Source of the DNA: Vitrella brassicaformis
Taxonomy: Eukaryota > Sar > Vitrellaceae
Assembly (NCBI GenBank): GCA_001179505.1
Contig: CDMY01000353.1
Coordinates: forward strand, 1-64,000
DNA: 64,000 bases
Direction: 5' to 3'
The notes beneath the pieces were generated by a model. That model was given only the letters and a program-made list of their open reading frames with translations. It was not told where the DNA came from and did not search any database. Shown piece by piece: positions 1 to 9,940 of the stretch. Both the position numbers and the translations under genes were made by a program. How positions within the stretch are numbered: position 1 is the stretch's first letter; the number at the start of each line of letters is the position of its first letter.

Positions 1-467
1 CACAAGGCACCCTTTGGTGTCGGTGAGGGCCATCGGCTGCCGCCCATCCCCACCGACCGCTCTCGCGTCGCACAGCGGGTCATCGAGGCTGATCGCAAGC
101 AAAAACAACAGGTCAGTCAGTCAGTCAGTCACTCAGTCAGATGATTGATGTGATGGAGAGGGCAACGAAGGAGCGAGACACACAAACTCGTGTGTGTATG
201 TCGCGTCTCATGTCACGTCATGTGATGTGTATCGATCATCAGGCTGTGTTGCGTGCCAAGGAGGCTCGTTGTCGGCGGCAGCAGCAGGAGGCCTACGGGA
301 GACTCGTCCAACAGTACTATGCACCTGCCCCCAGACACCGCCAGCAATACTACAATCAAGGGGAGGAGGAGCCGTTCAGCCCCTATGTGGACGAGCAGCT
401 GTATGGAGGCATGACGAGGCTGCCCCCGATCGTACTCACGGGGACAAGCCTGCGAAGGGCGGGGTGA
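1..467 (+). CDS. 3' end of an unrecognised basic, Gln/Arg-rich protein (partial)
   Basis: Two exons are visible. The first runs from the window edge to 111 and ends in ...KQKQQ before a GTCAGT donor. The second starts at 243 after an ATCATCAG acceptor and ends at a TGA at 465-467. Frame is kept across the splice (both phase 0). The tail is rich in Gln, Arg and Tyr (RRQQQEAY, QQYY) and has acidic EEEP, with no recognisable domain. The gene continues to the left of the window, so its function cannot be judged. The intron begins with repeated CAGT units. Confidence 0.6.
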
Positions 468-1143
468 GTGAGGTTTGCTCAGTGCATGGGGCTTCTGGAT
501 AAGTCATTCATGTTAGGTGGTCTTGCTCTTCGTGTTTAAGCCTTTCGTCCTGTGACATAATACATACGTTGTCGTCCGACCTCCATGTGCACGGACAATG
601 GCTTTCCATGCATTGCGTGGTATGCATGTCAACCACTATCTCTCCCTAGACACACTTCCACTGTCTGATGCTCAATTCTACTACGAATTTGGCCTCGCAG
701 AACTCATAGACCTCTCAACCTACCATCAGCCAATGCACTGGCATTTGGTCGCCTTTTCGAGTACGCCTCCTCCAGAGTGACTCCTCGTACTGCGACAATC
801 CTCCGACGAAACCCGACACTACAGACAGGATAAGAATGGCCGTGAATCCACTTGTCAACCTCCTCGTTGAAGTGTCTTACAGTAGCCTTCATTCAGCTGT
901 TTCCGACTCATGAGCACCACGCGGCTGCCATCCGACGAGTCACGTGGTGCAGGGAGACGCCGCGTGAAGTTTGTATTGGCAGGGAGGCTGAGCTGCTGTC
1001 GCCAGCGAGCCCCTTCATCTTCGGACTCGTTGCGGTTCTGACCAAGATCCACGACAACTCCGAATCTCGTTAGACTTAATTGCGGGGCTTCACGAAGAGC
1101 CTACATCGGATTAGTCAGGCATTTACACAAGCTGCAGCTGCCT
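468..1143. other. Intergenic, convergent gene ends
   Basis: Lies between a plus-strand stop and a minus-strand stop, so it should hold two 3' UTRs. A 60-codon open frame at 598-780 exists but has no splice context, no recognisable domain and no supporting codon pattern. I see no RNA gene or structured repeat here. Confidence 0.5.
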
Positions 1144-2196
1144 TCAGCAGACCTTGAGTTCGCCTTTGGCTCTCTGCTCGTTTTCCACAATGTACACAAC
1201 GCCCGATACATGCTGGCCATTGGCATGCGTCAACACCTCTGAGAAACAAAGTAATCAGAATATCACTTTGGTGAATCTGTTCTCACCGTCAAAAGCAACC
1301 TTCTTGATTCGGCAAGATTGGACGTTGTGAACCTCTTGGGACTCGGCATTGTATCCTGCAGGACACCAGACAGTAAGGGGCATGAAAGAAGGATACCCGA
1401 GACATGTGTTCGCACCAGCCCGTTGAGATATCGCGAAGTTTGGAAGAAGCTGTTCATCTCCGCCCACAAGCAGCACGCAGCGAAACGGGTCGGAGACCGA
1501 CCGCACAGATCCAGAGAGCTGGAGGCTCAGCTGGAAGGAACATGGATCAAATGACTCTCTGAGCTGCTCCATCGTCTCCTGCATCAACCTTATCTTGGCC
1601 TCGCACTCGCGCTGCTTGTTTCCGTGGTCGGGATGAATAGTTCGAGCGTGGAGTACACCGAGGGCATCCTGCAGCCTGGCGTAGTTGTCCTCAAACTGCC
1701 GCAGCACCTCCATCGACGGACCCGTGCCCTCAAACATGCGGTATTTGTCGGCAATCGGGGCCATGCGGTTGTTGAGCCGCTCCGCATCGGCGAGCCAGTC
1801 GCCGCTGTATGTGAGGTTCAGCTTGTCCTTGGTCTCGTCGAAGGTGGGCTTGATGTCGTGAAGCCGCAGCGGGACACGATACTCTCTAACGACGTTGCTG
1901 AGGGGTTGCTTGATGTCCTTCCACGTCGGCTCCAAGCGCTGCGTGGTCTGATTGAACTCCACATCCATCCGTTTCTCGACCACGATCTGCTCGTTTGCAG
2001 CCATTCGTGATTTCAGCGCCTTGATGATGTCTTTGTTGGTCTTCTGGATCGTGTTGATGCTGCGCAGCAACTCGTCATGCGAGCGGCGAGTAGGTGATGG
2101 ATCCATGGGTTGCGCTTGCTGAGGCCTGGGTAGGAAAGCCGCGATGGGCGAAGGCTCTGGAGCAGGCTGCCGGCCTCCTCCGGTGTCCCCAGACAT
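1144..2196 (-). CDS. Unrecognised coiled-coil protein
   Basis: Exon 1 runs from the ATG at 2196 to about 1419, followed by exons about 1355-1287 and 1238-1144. The introns are GT...CTGCAG and GTGAGA...CTCAG, and the reading phase is kept if the first donor is GTGCGA. The N-terminus is Pro/Gly-rich (about 35 residues). It is followed by predicted helices rich in Leu, Lys and Glu (for example SINTIQKTNKDIIKALKSR) typical of a coiled coil. A more globular C-terminal part contains FRCVLLVGG and VSGVVYIVENEQ. I do not recognise the family. It starts 87 bp from the plus-strand membrane protein at 2284, so the two probably share a promoter. Confidence 0.6.
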
Positions 2197-2283
2197 CGAA
2201 ACGGAGTGTCGGGGACTGCCCCCTTTGTTGCTTTTTGGGGCCAGTGCCAGAGTTCTGCCTTTCCGACATCAAACATCTCACCA

Positions 2284-4019
2284 ATGCATGTTATCGACCT
2301 ACCTGAGCTGCCAGCTCGAGCTGGGGAGCACCAAGAGGGCGTGGAAAGGGACGCTCACCGGCGGAGTTTGTCGGTGCCTACGCAGGGACAATCGCCGGAG
2401 AGGAAGAGGAGCTGGATAGAGAACAAGGGCGCCACCCTCTCTTTCAACCTCGGCAACACACACGCTGAGATCACCCTCCCCTACCGCCGCACCTGCAGCC
2501 TGGAGGTGCCTCTGGACCAGTATGTGGCGCAGGCCAAGCCCAGCGAGACGTTTGATCGGTGTCCGAGGAACGTGCGCTTCGTCACGGCAAGCCTCATCAG
2601 TCTATACCTCGTGAGATGCGGGGAAAGAGGGGACAAGTGCATGCAGGGTGGAGATGTGGTGTGTGTGTGTCGTGTCTCCCTCTCTCTCTTGGCTTCAGAT
2701 GGTGTATGTGTTGTTCACCCTTGAAGGTCCCGCCAGCCGTGGGGAGAGGTGGCTGTACTTCATCATCGCCGCCATGACCCTTCTCTCATTCGTCATCACC
2801 GTGTACGCACATCGACAGGACCCCCCAACACGCATACAGACTTTCTGTCTCCGCTGCTGACGTTCATGTAGGTCTGCGGCTCTGACAGGCGACGGTGTGG
2901 ACGCCCGCCTGAGCACACAGGTGGCCTGGGGCGCCTTCCGCATGCTCCTCTTCCAGGTGGTCGTCCCCATCGTCATGGCCTTCTCGCCGTGGTCCCTCCG
3001 GGGCCTCTTCGGCCTCCACACCGTCCTGGCATTCACATTCGCCCTCCTCCCATACGACAGCTTCTCCGCCCCGCGCAAACTGACGAGTGACGACGACAGG
3101 CACTGCCCTTTGTGCCCCCCAATGCTCACCGCCAGATGCCCATACACACTTCGGCTGTTCGTGAGCACGTGGGCGCCGATCCTGGCTCTGACGGCCTCCA
3201 CGAGGGCTGCGGCGGGTCTGGATGAGGGCGGCAAGGGGTCGGCGCTCGCCGTGATGGTCATGTCCTACATGCAGGCCATCAACATGCACCTGGCACTGGT
3301 GGCCATCGAGCCTTCGGCGGCATTCACCTCTCTCAGAGCCATCATTGCCACAGGCAGGCGGGGGAAATGCACACACGACCTCGAGGCACAGAGGCAGCGA
3401 GACACTCTGTCATCTCTGTCTGTTTGTGTGGGTGGCTTTTGGTGTTTGTCTGTTAGTGACGGACATTCCTGTGTCTGTGGTATTGATCCTGGGCTACCCC
3501 CTCCCTCCCGAGGAGTATCGGCTCTGCGGCTCAGCTGCCTTCGCGTCCCTCGTGCACCTCTTCCACGCCCTCGTGGAGAGCCTGGTCTTCGCACTCTTCC
3601 TCAAGCCGCCCACGGTCGCCCTCCCACCACCAGTAGCAGCAACAGCAGCGGAAGAGACGGGCGATCGGGAAATCGAGCCCCACGAGAAGGACCCAGCCCT
3701 CGGGAAGGAGGGCGGGAGGAGGGGCAGGGCCTCATTCGACTCACAGGCCAGCACCGCACTCGACGAGACATTCGATGGGATACGCAACAGGGGCTCGGTG
3801 GACTCTCTCGGTGCCCTCGAGTTCACTTTTGATAAGGCGGAAGAGACGGGCGAGGCGTACGCCGACTATTTCTCGCCTCGGCCGCCTGCGGCGAGTGTGA
3901 TATACGGCCGGGTGGGGGGCCGCCTGGAGCCCGTGGTTGAGGAGGGTCTGAGGTACACCAACGAGGGGATGGCAGTGACTGCGGGCGACACCAGCTTCAT
4001 TGGGAGGAGAGGGGTGTGA
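2284..4019 (+). CDS. Multipass membrane protein of unknown family
   Basis: Four exons (2284-2610, 2699-2802, 2872-3353, 3457-4019) sum to 1476 nt, giving 491 aa with frame kept. Hydrophobic stretches that look like membrane helices include WLYFIIAAMTLLSFVITV, MLLFQVVVPIVMAF, HTVLAFTFALLPY, LAVMVMSYMQAINMHLALVA, IPVSVVLILGYPL and FASLVHLFHALVESLVFALFL. A cytoplasmic-type tail follows, rich in Pro, Glu, Asp and Arg. The third intron appears to use a GC donor (ACAG/GCAGGC) and a TTAG acceptor. No nearby GT donor keeps the frame. No family was recognised; transporter or receptor-like roles are possible but not shown. Confidence 0.65.
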
Positions 4020-4362
4020 GTGAGACACGCATTCCGCGATCTCGTGTGGGTGGTTGAATGAAGTGGGGTGCATGTCTTGGTTGCTTGGGGGCGTCGGGAT
4101 TGTGTCTTTGTTGTGTTGAATGCATGAAGAAATATTGACGTGGGGGATTCGACAATTTGTTGCTGCATACATACATGGAGGGTCCTACAGTGGCCTTGAC
4201 CAAAAGCGCTCAATACACGTCCACATGTCGGCATCTCTGTCTCATCTCTGTCTATCACGTCACATCACACGCCACCCACGCAACACAGCACAGCTTTGTC
4301 TCGCCTCACTTGGCCGACTCACTCACTCAAAGGACTGTCTGTCTGTCTGTCTGTGTGTCTGG
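4020..4362. other. Intergenic between convergent genes
   Basis: Contains the two 3' ends, AT-richer sequence near 4120-4160 and a CTGT tetranucleotide run at about 4335-4355. No gene seen. Confidence 0.5.
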
Positions 4363-7300
4363 TCAGCGTCTCCACCTAATCTCTGCGGCAATGGCGAGGT
4401 GGTCTGAGGGGTACATCACCGACGGCAGCCCATGGTGCGGACGGATGTCATCTTCACTGATTGGGGGCAGCACACGACACACCTGCCACACACGCATGTG
4501 AGAATATCGCCGCTGCAGAGAGACGATGAGGGAGAGCGTGCTGACCGACCTGGAAGCATTCGTCGACCATGACATAGTCGAGCGTGGCCCTGAAGTTGTT
4601 GACCCAGTTGGTGAACTTGGGCGCACACCCCGACGCCTCATACGCGTCCACCAACCGCACATCCGCACTCAGCTCGACGCCCCAGCCGTCAGGCGGCACA
4701 CACCCACGACCATCCCGACCGTCACTGCCACCAGCACCGCTGTTTTTGACCCAGTGAGGCAGCGGAGGAATGGATGACGACACAGCCGATGACGGGGGAG
4801 GGGCTGGGGATGGGGGTGGTGCATCGTCAGATGAGGGGGCGGGGGGGAGGGAGTCTGCTCCTGTTGGGGGGGCCGGGGCGGGGGCGGGGGCGGCAGACGG
4901 CTCAGAAGGGTGCCCCTCGGCGTTCTCTTTCTCGATCTTTTGAGCCTCCTCCACTTGTTCCTCTTCGTCGACGTCGCGGCTCCAGTGGAATTCGGGACCT
5001 TGACACGAACACAACACGCACAGTGAGTGACAATGGGGCCGGTCGATGTACTGTACTGTCCGCATGTGCCTGACGCGGCTTCTCACCGGTTTTCCAGTCG
5101 CGGTGATCCGACTCGACATAGCCCGTTTTGAGCAGCTGGATCGCAGCTGCAACACATACACCAACACACAGCACAGCACAGAGAGGCAGATAACCCACAT
5201 CCCACCTGTGCGATCCAGCCACCCACCCACCCCAGCGTCTTGTCTTCCTCACCAGTCCATGGCACTGAGTTGAGGTCTCCGCAGAGTACCACACCCACAC
5301 GCTGGCCGGCAGGGCTCCCATCACACTGCTGCTGCTGCTGGGCGGCCTCTTCGCACCTGGCCTTGAGCTGGTGAATACGGTGCAGCAGGAGGGCCGTCTG
5401 GAGCAGCCGGATGTGCTGCATTCGGACCACAGACAACACAGAGAAGGAACGGGAATTCGGTCGGTCGTTGTCTGTCTGGGGGAGGGAGGGGTGGTGGGTT
5501 CGACTGGCTGACCTTTGCCTGTGGATGGAAGAACAGGTGCGTGTTGGCGACGATGAGCAGCCGGTGTGTGACCTTGTCTTGCAACAGCAGCAGCTGGAAG
5601 ATGGTCGTCAAGTGCGGCAGCACTTCATCCTTTACACACGCACACGCACACGCACACGCACACACACAAACCAAACGCACCTGCATGTGTGCGCCGCGTC
5701 CGTGTGGACGTAGGCAGGCTCTGTGTCGGCGGCTTACGAAGAAGTGTGGCCACTTCTGCCTGAGTACATTGACGGCATCCTGCAAAGCTGGCTCGGACAG
5801 CTGACGACCAAACACACACACACACAGAATGAAAAGACACACGTGCATCGATCGTCTCATATGTGCCGTGGGGCGATCCGATCCCACCAGTGAGTCCCTG
5901 AAGGTGATGTCGTGCTTCTCGAGCAGGTCGAAGCGGTCCCGCCGCAACAGACAGGCACTGCCCTCCTGCAGCTTGCCGGCCTTCAACTGCACACACACAC
6001 ATACACACACACCATGATCAGATGCACACACCTGGCTGTGTCGTGATGGTTGTGTCTGTCTCACTGACTGTGATGGTGGGATGATATATGTCGCCGAAGA
6101 GGGGCACCAACGTGTTCTGATAGAATGACAGCTGCCTGCGCAACACACACACAAAGAGAGAGGTGCCCTCCCTCCCTCCCTCCCTCCCTCTCGCCACCCC
6201 CTTCCCCTCCCATTGCGTTGCGTGTTTACGTTTCCTGCAGGCACATGAGGTCACAGTCGAGCTCGAGCAGCTCCCGGGCGATCATCGGCCGCCTGTAGCC
6301 AATGTCCAGGTGCTCCTGCAGGCAGTAGGGAAACATCTGGAACTGAGCCACAGGCGTCCTCGCGAGGATGGGGGCCAGCACGTTGAACGAGCACACCCGG
6401 AGCGGCGGGGAGGCACGCTCTTGCTCCTGCTGCTGGTGGTGCTGGTAGCCGAACCAGGCCCCCCACCCGCCCCACAGGCTGTCTTGCGTCGCTGATGTGT
6501 CCTTGGGCTGCTGTCTGGCGAAGGTTGCGATGCGCCTCTCGCGCCATCCTGCTGGGGGCGGCTGCTGGATGGCCTCGACCACTGTGGATGAGCCGAAGGC
6601 CGGGAGGGAGGGGTGGTAGGCTGCATTGCATTATCAGCGACACAGACAGGCATTAGGGTAGAAGGGAGCGGGGGATGTGGTGGGGGTGCTGTGCTGTGTA
6701 TCGCTGGCTGACCTCTTAGCTCGAGGCGTGATCCAATGTCTTCGGGAGTCGGCACGTACATCTAGCCGAGCCGACACACACGCAGCCATACAGACAGCCA
6801 GCCAGCCAGACAGACAGGAGCCAAGGATTGCCCACTGGTGGATTCCTTCATCGCCTGCTGGGTTGTGAGGAGGGCGTGCGTGTGCGTGTGGTGTACCTTA
6901 CCGGTCCGTAGGCGAGCCAGTGGGGGGGCGAGGTGTGGTGGTGACCCTTCCGATACCTACACACACACACACAGGCAGGAGAGTCCACATGACATACATG
7001 TCTGTCTGTGACGGCCCCTCTTCCTTCCTCCCTGTCTGCAGGCCATCAGCACTGACCACTCAAACACAAACGTGCTGGGATCCTCAAACTCGGTCTCGAC
7101 AAACGGGATCACCGGACACCTACACGACAGGCAGGCAGGCAGTCGTGCCTCATCCATCCATCCATCCATCCATCTATCTATCCGCCATCCATCCATAGCT
7201 CACTCACAAAACATATATACCCGACGATGACGGCCTGGTTGACCTCGAGTGTCTTGACGGCCGGGGGGTTGACATGGATGGCATACAGCTGGCCATTGAG

Positions 7301-7945
7301 CGTCAGTACTGACGCCTCGCTGAACGCCTGTGCGCACCCCGTACTCTCGGCCACCGCACTGCGGTCTTCACGCAACAGGCTGACCGCCACGTCCATCTCG
7401 TCGCCATTGGGCGGCTGGCCCTCCTCATCCCCCCCGCCCCCGCCACCGTTGCCCTTGCTGTTGTTCTTGCGCTTGCTTTTGCTTTTGGGTTTGAGGGCCT
7501 TCTGGCAGTTGATCTTGATGCGCGACAACATTCGCTCCAACGGCTCTGTGCACACACACACAGACACACACACACTCAGCGAGAGAGAGAGAGAGGAATG
7601 GGACTGCCTGTTTTGTCGCGCGTGTGTCGTCATGCCACTACCGTCTTTGGGTCTGTTGAGGTTGGTCATCTTGCCTCCCCAGGTGTACGAGAACAGGAGG
7701 CTCGGCTCCTCATCCACAATGCGCACCACCGCAGGCAGCACCTCCCCGCCTCCCATCCCAACACCTCCACTGTCCATCACACAGCCAACGCCGCCAACCT
7801 CTCCTTCACTCAGCGGCCCTCGGGCACACAGCAGCGACGTGGAAGCAGCGGCAGCAGCAGCACTCCTGTGAAGTCGGCGGGCTGGAATGAGCAGCGACAG
7901 GGCGGGAGGGGCACCGATGAGCGCGAGCAGTGGCCGACATCGCAT
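4363..7945 (-). CDS. PDE12-like 2',5'-phosphodiesterase (endonuclease/exonuclease/phosphatase fold), probably mitochondrial
   Basis: Fourteen exons: 7945-7642, 7545-7221, 7119-7057, 6956-6902, 6761-6713, 6620-6230, 6135-6069, 5986-5888, 5800-5738, 5629-5513, 5415-5253, 5146-5087, 4998-4550, 4482-4363. They sum to 2325 nt (774 aa) with phase kept at every junction. The order of motifs matches human PDE12. An N-terminal domain has DEEPSLLFSYTW and YVPTPEDIG. The EEP nuclease domain has CSFNVLAP, DLMCLQE (catalytic Glu), VANTHLFFHP, CGDLNSVP and, at the end, TLDYVM plus PSDHLA. PDE12 removes 2',5'-linked and poly(A) adenosines from mitochondrial RNA. The N-terminus (MRCRPLLALIGAPPALSLLI, then PARRLHRSAAAAA) suits a mitochondrial presequence. 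A Pro/Ala/Gly-rich insert (about 100 aa, from 4990) precedes the last motifs and is not usual. A CCR4/Angel-type deadenylase is the alternative, but the N-terminal domain favours PDE12. Confidence 0.85.
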
Positions 7946-8206
7946 AGAACTCAGTGGCCCGACAAGTCATGAGTCGGATACCAAGCAAGAGGTGGCCTCC
8001 TTCGACATCGATCACCGTGCTGTTAGGGGCATCTGCGGATAATGGACTTCGCAGGTGAAGGCAAGGGATGAAGGATCTTTGCAAGGCTGCCTGGAAAAAG
8101 TACGCAGGCTCTGCAGATCTCTCAGGGCAGCAGCGGTTTCACGGAGCACCCTAGACGACCTGACGGTGGTAGAGTCTAAAGAGAGGTGACTCTGCCGGAA
8201 GGGAAG
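7946..8206. promoter_or_regulatory. Divergent promoter between the PDE12-like gene and COX2a
   Basis: The 261-bp gap between two start codons pointing away from each other must hold both 5' UTRs and promoters. It contains TGCAGATCTC at 8112-8121 and GCAGCAGCGGTTTCAC near 8127-8142. Both also occur in the LHC/GatC divergent promoter, and the first also upstream of the gene at 37296. A promoter role is inferred from position and recurrence. Confidence 0.5.
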
Positions 8207-9163
8207 ATGCTGTCCCGCCTGCCGACTCTGTCGCGTTGCGCGGCGCAGCGCCTGCTTCGTCCGTCGTCGTATCGTGCGTCTGGTGTGGGTGCCGTCCGGC
8301 TGTTCGGCGGTGCGCACGACGGTCCGGTTCGTTACGACCCGATGCCGCGGCACATGGACGAGGCGGATCCGCCCAACGTGCGGCACATCCAGCCCAAACC
8401 CCACGGGGAGCAGGAAATCTACCAGCGGGGAGCCCACCCCAATGTGCACCCCGACGCGCAGGACCAGGGCTACGACGTGCACCACCTGCCGCGATCCAAC
8501 TTGGACTACGTCGATATTGACGGTGCGCAGGGGACCAACTGGTGGGACAATCACTATGACAGCAACCACTTCGACGCCATGGAACCCCGCCCGCCGCCCA
8601 TCCACACCATCGAGATCAACGGACAGACCTACATCAAGCCGGCGGCCGAGCAGGAACAGCTCTACTCCGTCGAAGAAATGTTCTACATCCCACAGGTAAT
8701 GTGGGGGGGCGGCGCGCGCACACGCTGATTGATTATCTGCGTCAGATCGCCTTTCTGTCTGTCTGTCTGTCTGTGTGTGTTGTGTGTTGTGTGTTGTGTG
8801 TTGTGTGTCACATGTGTCCACCAGGATCACGTTCCCCTGTGGGCGCGTCGTCGCGTGCACATTTGGTGCAACTACCCGATCATGCTGCGGGCCGAGTTTT
8901 GTTTCTTCTACGTGCCCACCTTCATCGTCTTCTCGCTGCTGCTGCCGGCCTTCTGCATGCTCTACATGTGGGACGAAGCCGTCTACACTACCATGACCGT
9001 CAAGTGCATCGGCAGACAGTGGTAGGGACCTGACCTGCCCACCCCACATACACCCATGGATGGATCTGCGGACACACCCACACGCATTGTGTGTGTGTGT
9101 GTGTGTAGGTATTGGGTGTATGAGGTGGAGACGCCCACCGACGACCAGGACGAGGAGGAGTGA
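8207..9163 (+). CDS. COX2A: Cytochrome c oxidase subunit 2, N-terminal half (split COX2a), nuclear-encoded
   Basis: Exons 8207-8695, 8825-9021 and 9109-9163 sum to 741 nt (246 aa). The C-terminal third carries the membrane hairpin of COX2: VHIWCNYPIMLRAEFCFFYV, then TFIVFSLLLPAFCMLYMW, then CIGRQWYWVYE, the aromatic patch next to the copper site. The protein then stops after an acidic tail, TDDQDEEE. The copper-binding cupredoxin half is missing. Alveolates and some green algae have COX2 split into two nuclear genes, COX2a and COX2b, whose products reassemble in the inner membrane. This is the COX2a piece, and no COX2b piece is in the window. The first ~150 residues are a mitochondrial presequence (MLSRLPTLSRCAAQRLLRPS) and a hydrophilic Asp/His/Pro-rich extension. 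It shares a 261-bp divergent promoter with the PDE12-like gene. Confidence 0.9.
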
Positions 9164-9940
9164 CCGAGGGGCGTGCGCGACCAGCAGCGTAGTAGTGGTT
9201 GGTTGATGCGTTTGTGGCGGGTCGGGGTGAGGGATAGGGGGAGGGATGGCTGCGGCACGACGGTCAGTCCGCACTCACTGTGACGGGGAGAGCGAGGGCC
9301 AGGGGCGTTGCAGTGCAAGTGGGTTTTGCCACTTGTTTGTTGTGTCTGTCGTGTATGGTGGGGTGGTCGGGGTGGGTGGGCCCGGGTGCGTGTCTGCACC
9401 GCACCCTACCCTGCATCACCCCACCGTACCGTCCGTCCAATTGTTCCTGTCAGTCCATATGTCCGTGTGAGTGTGTGTGTACCATATAGACAGAAAGACT
9501 GACGTGGTGCTCGGGTGCTCACAGACAGACAGACAGACACCGACAGAGCAGAGCAGAGAGAGAAGTTTGCTCCCTTGGTTCGTCGTGCGTGAGTGAGCGA
9601 ATGACTGACTGCGGTTGGGTTCCCTGTGTGTGTGAGCGTGTGTGAGTGAATGAATGGTCGGACGAGCAAGGTGAGTGAGGTAGGTGGCCAAGTCAATCCA
9701 ATCGTTAACTGCTTTCTTCACGGTCGATACGATAGGCAAAGTTTTCGTTCTTCTCGCCCAATTCCTGTTGGTTGCCCAACAGAACAGCACAGCGCAGAGA
9801 GGTATCCCTCAGCGCCGCTTCATTCATTGAGAGACAGACGAGACAGCCCCTCCTCTCCCGCCAGCTGGCCAAGCTAGACAGACAGGTCGAGAACTAGGTG
9901 TGTCCCCACACCACAGCCCACTTCACGAGTCTCTCTCTCT
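9164..9940. other. Intergenic, convergent 3' flanks
   Basis: GT-rich on the plus strand with GTGAGTGAATGAATG and CAGACAGACAGACA simple repeats. No convincing open frame or RNA gene. It should contain the 3' UTRs of COX2a and of the repeat protein that ends at 9941. Confidence 0.5.

Noticed and set aside
598-780. 60-codon open frame
   Set aside because: Single short frame with no splice partners, domain or codon signal; probably chance.
2695-3376. Long minus-strand frames opposite the membrane protein
   Set aside because: High GC gives long antisense frames; the plus strand has membrane helices and phase-consistent splicing.
6957-7196. Frames rich in repeated Met-Asp-Gly-Trp
   Set aside because: Produced by the ATGGATGG tetranucleotide repeat; only the part from 7057 to 7119 is a true exon of the PDE12-like gene.
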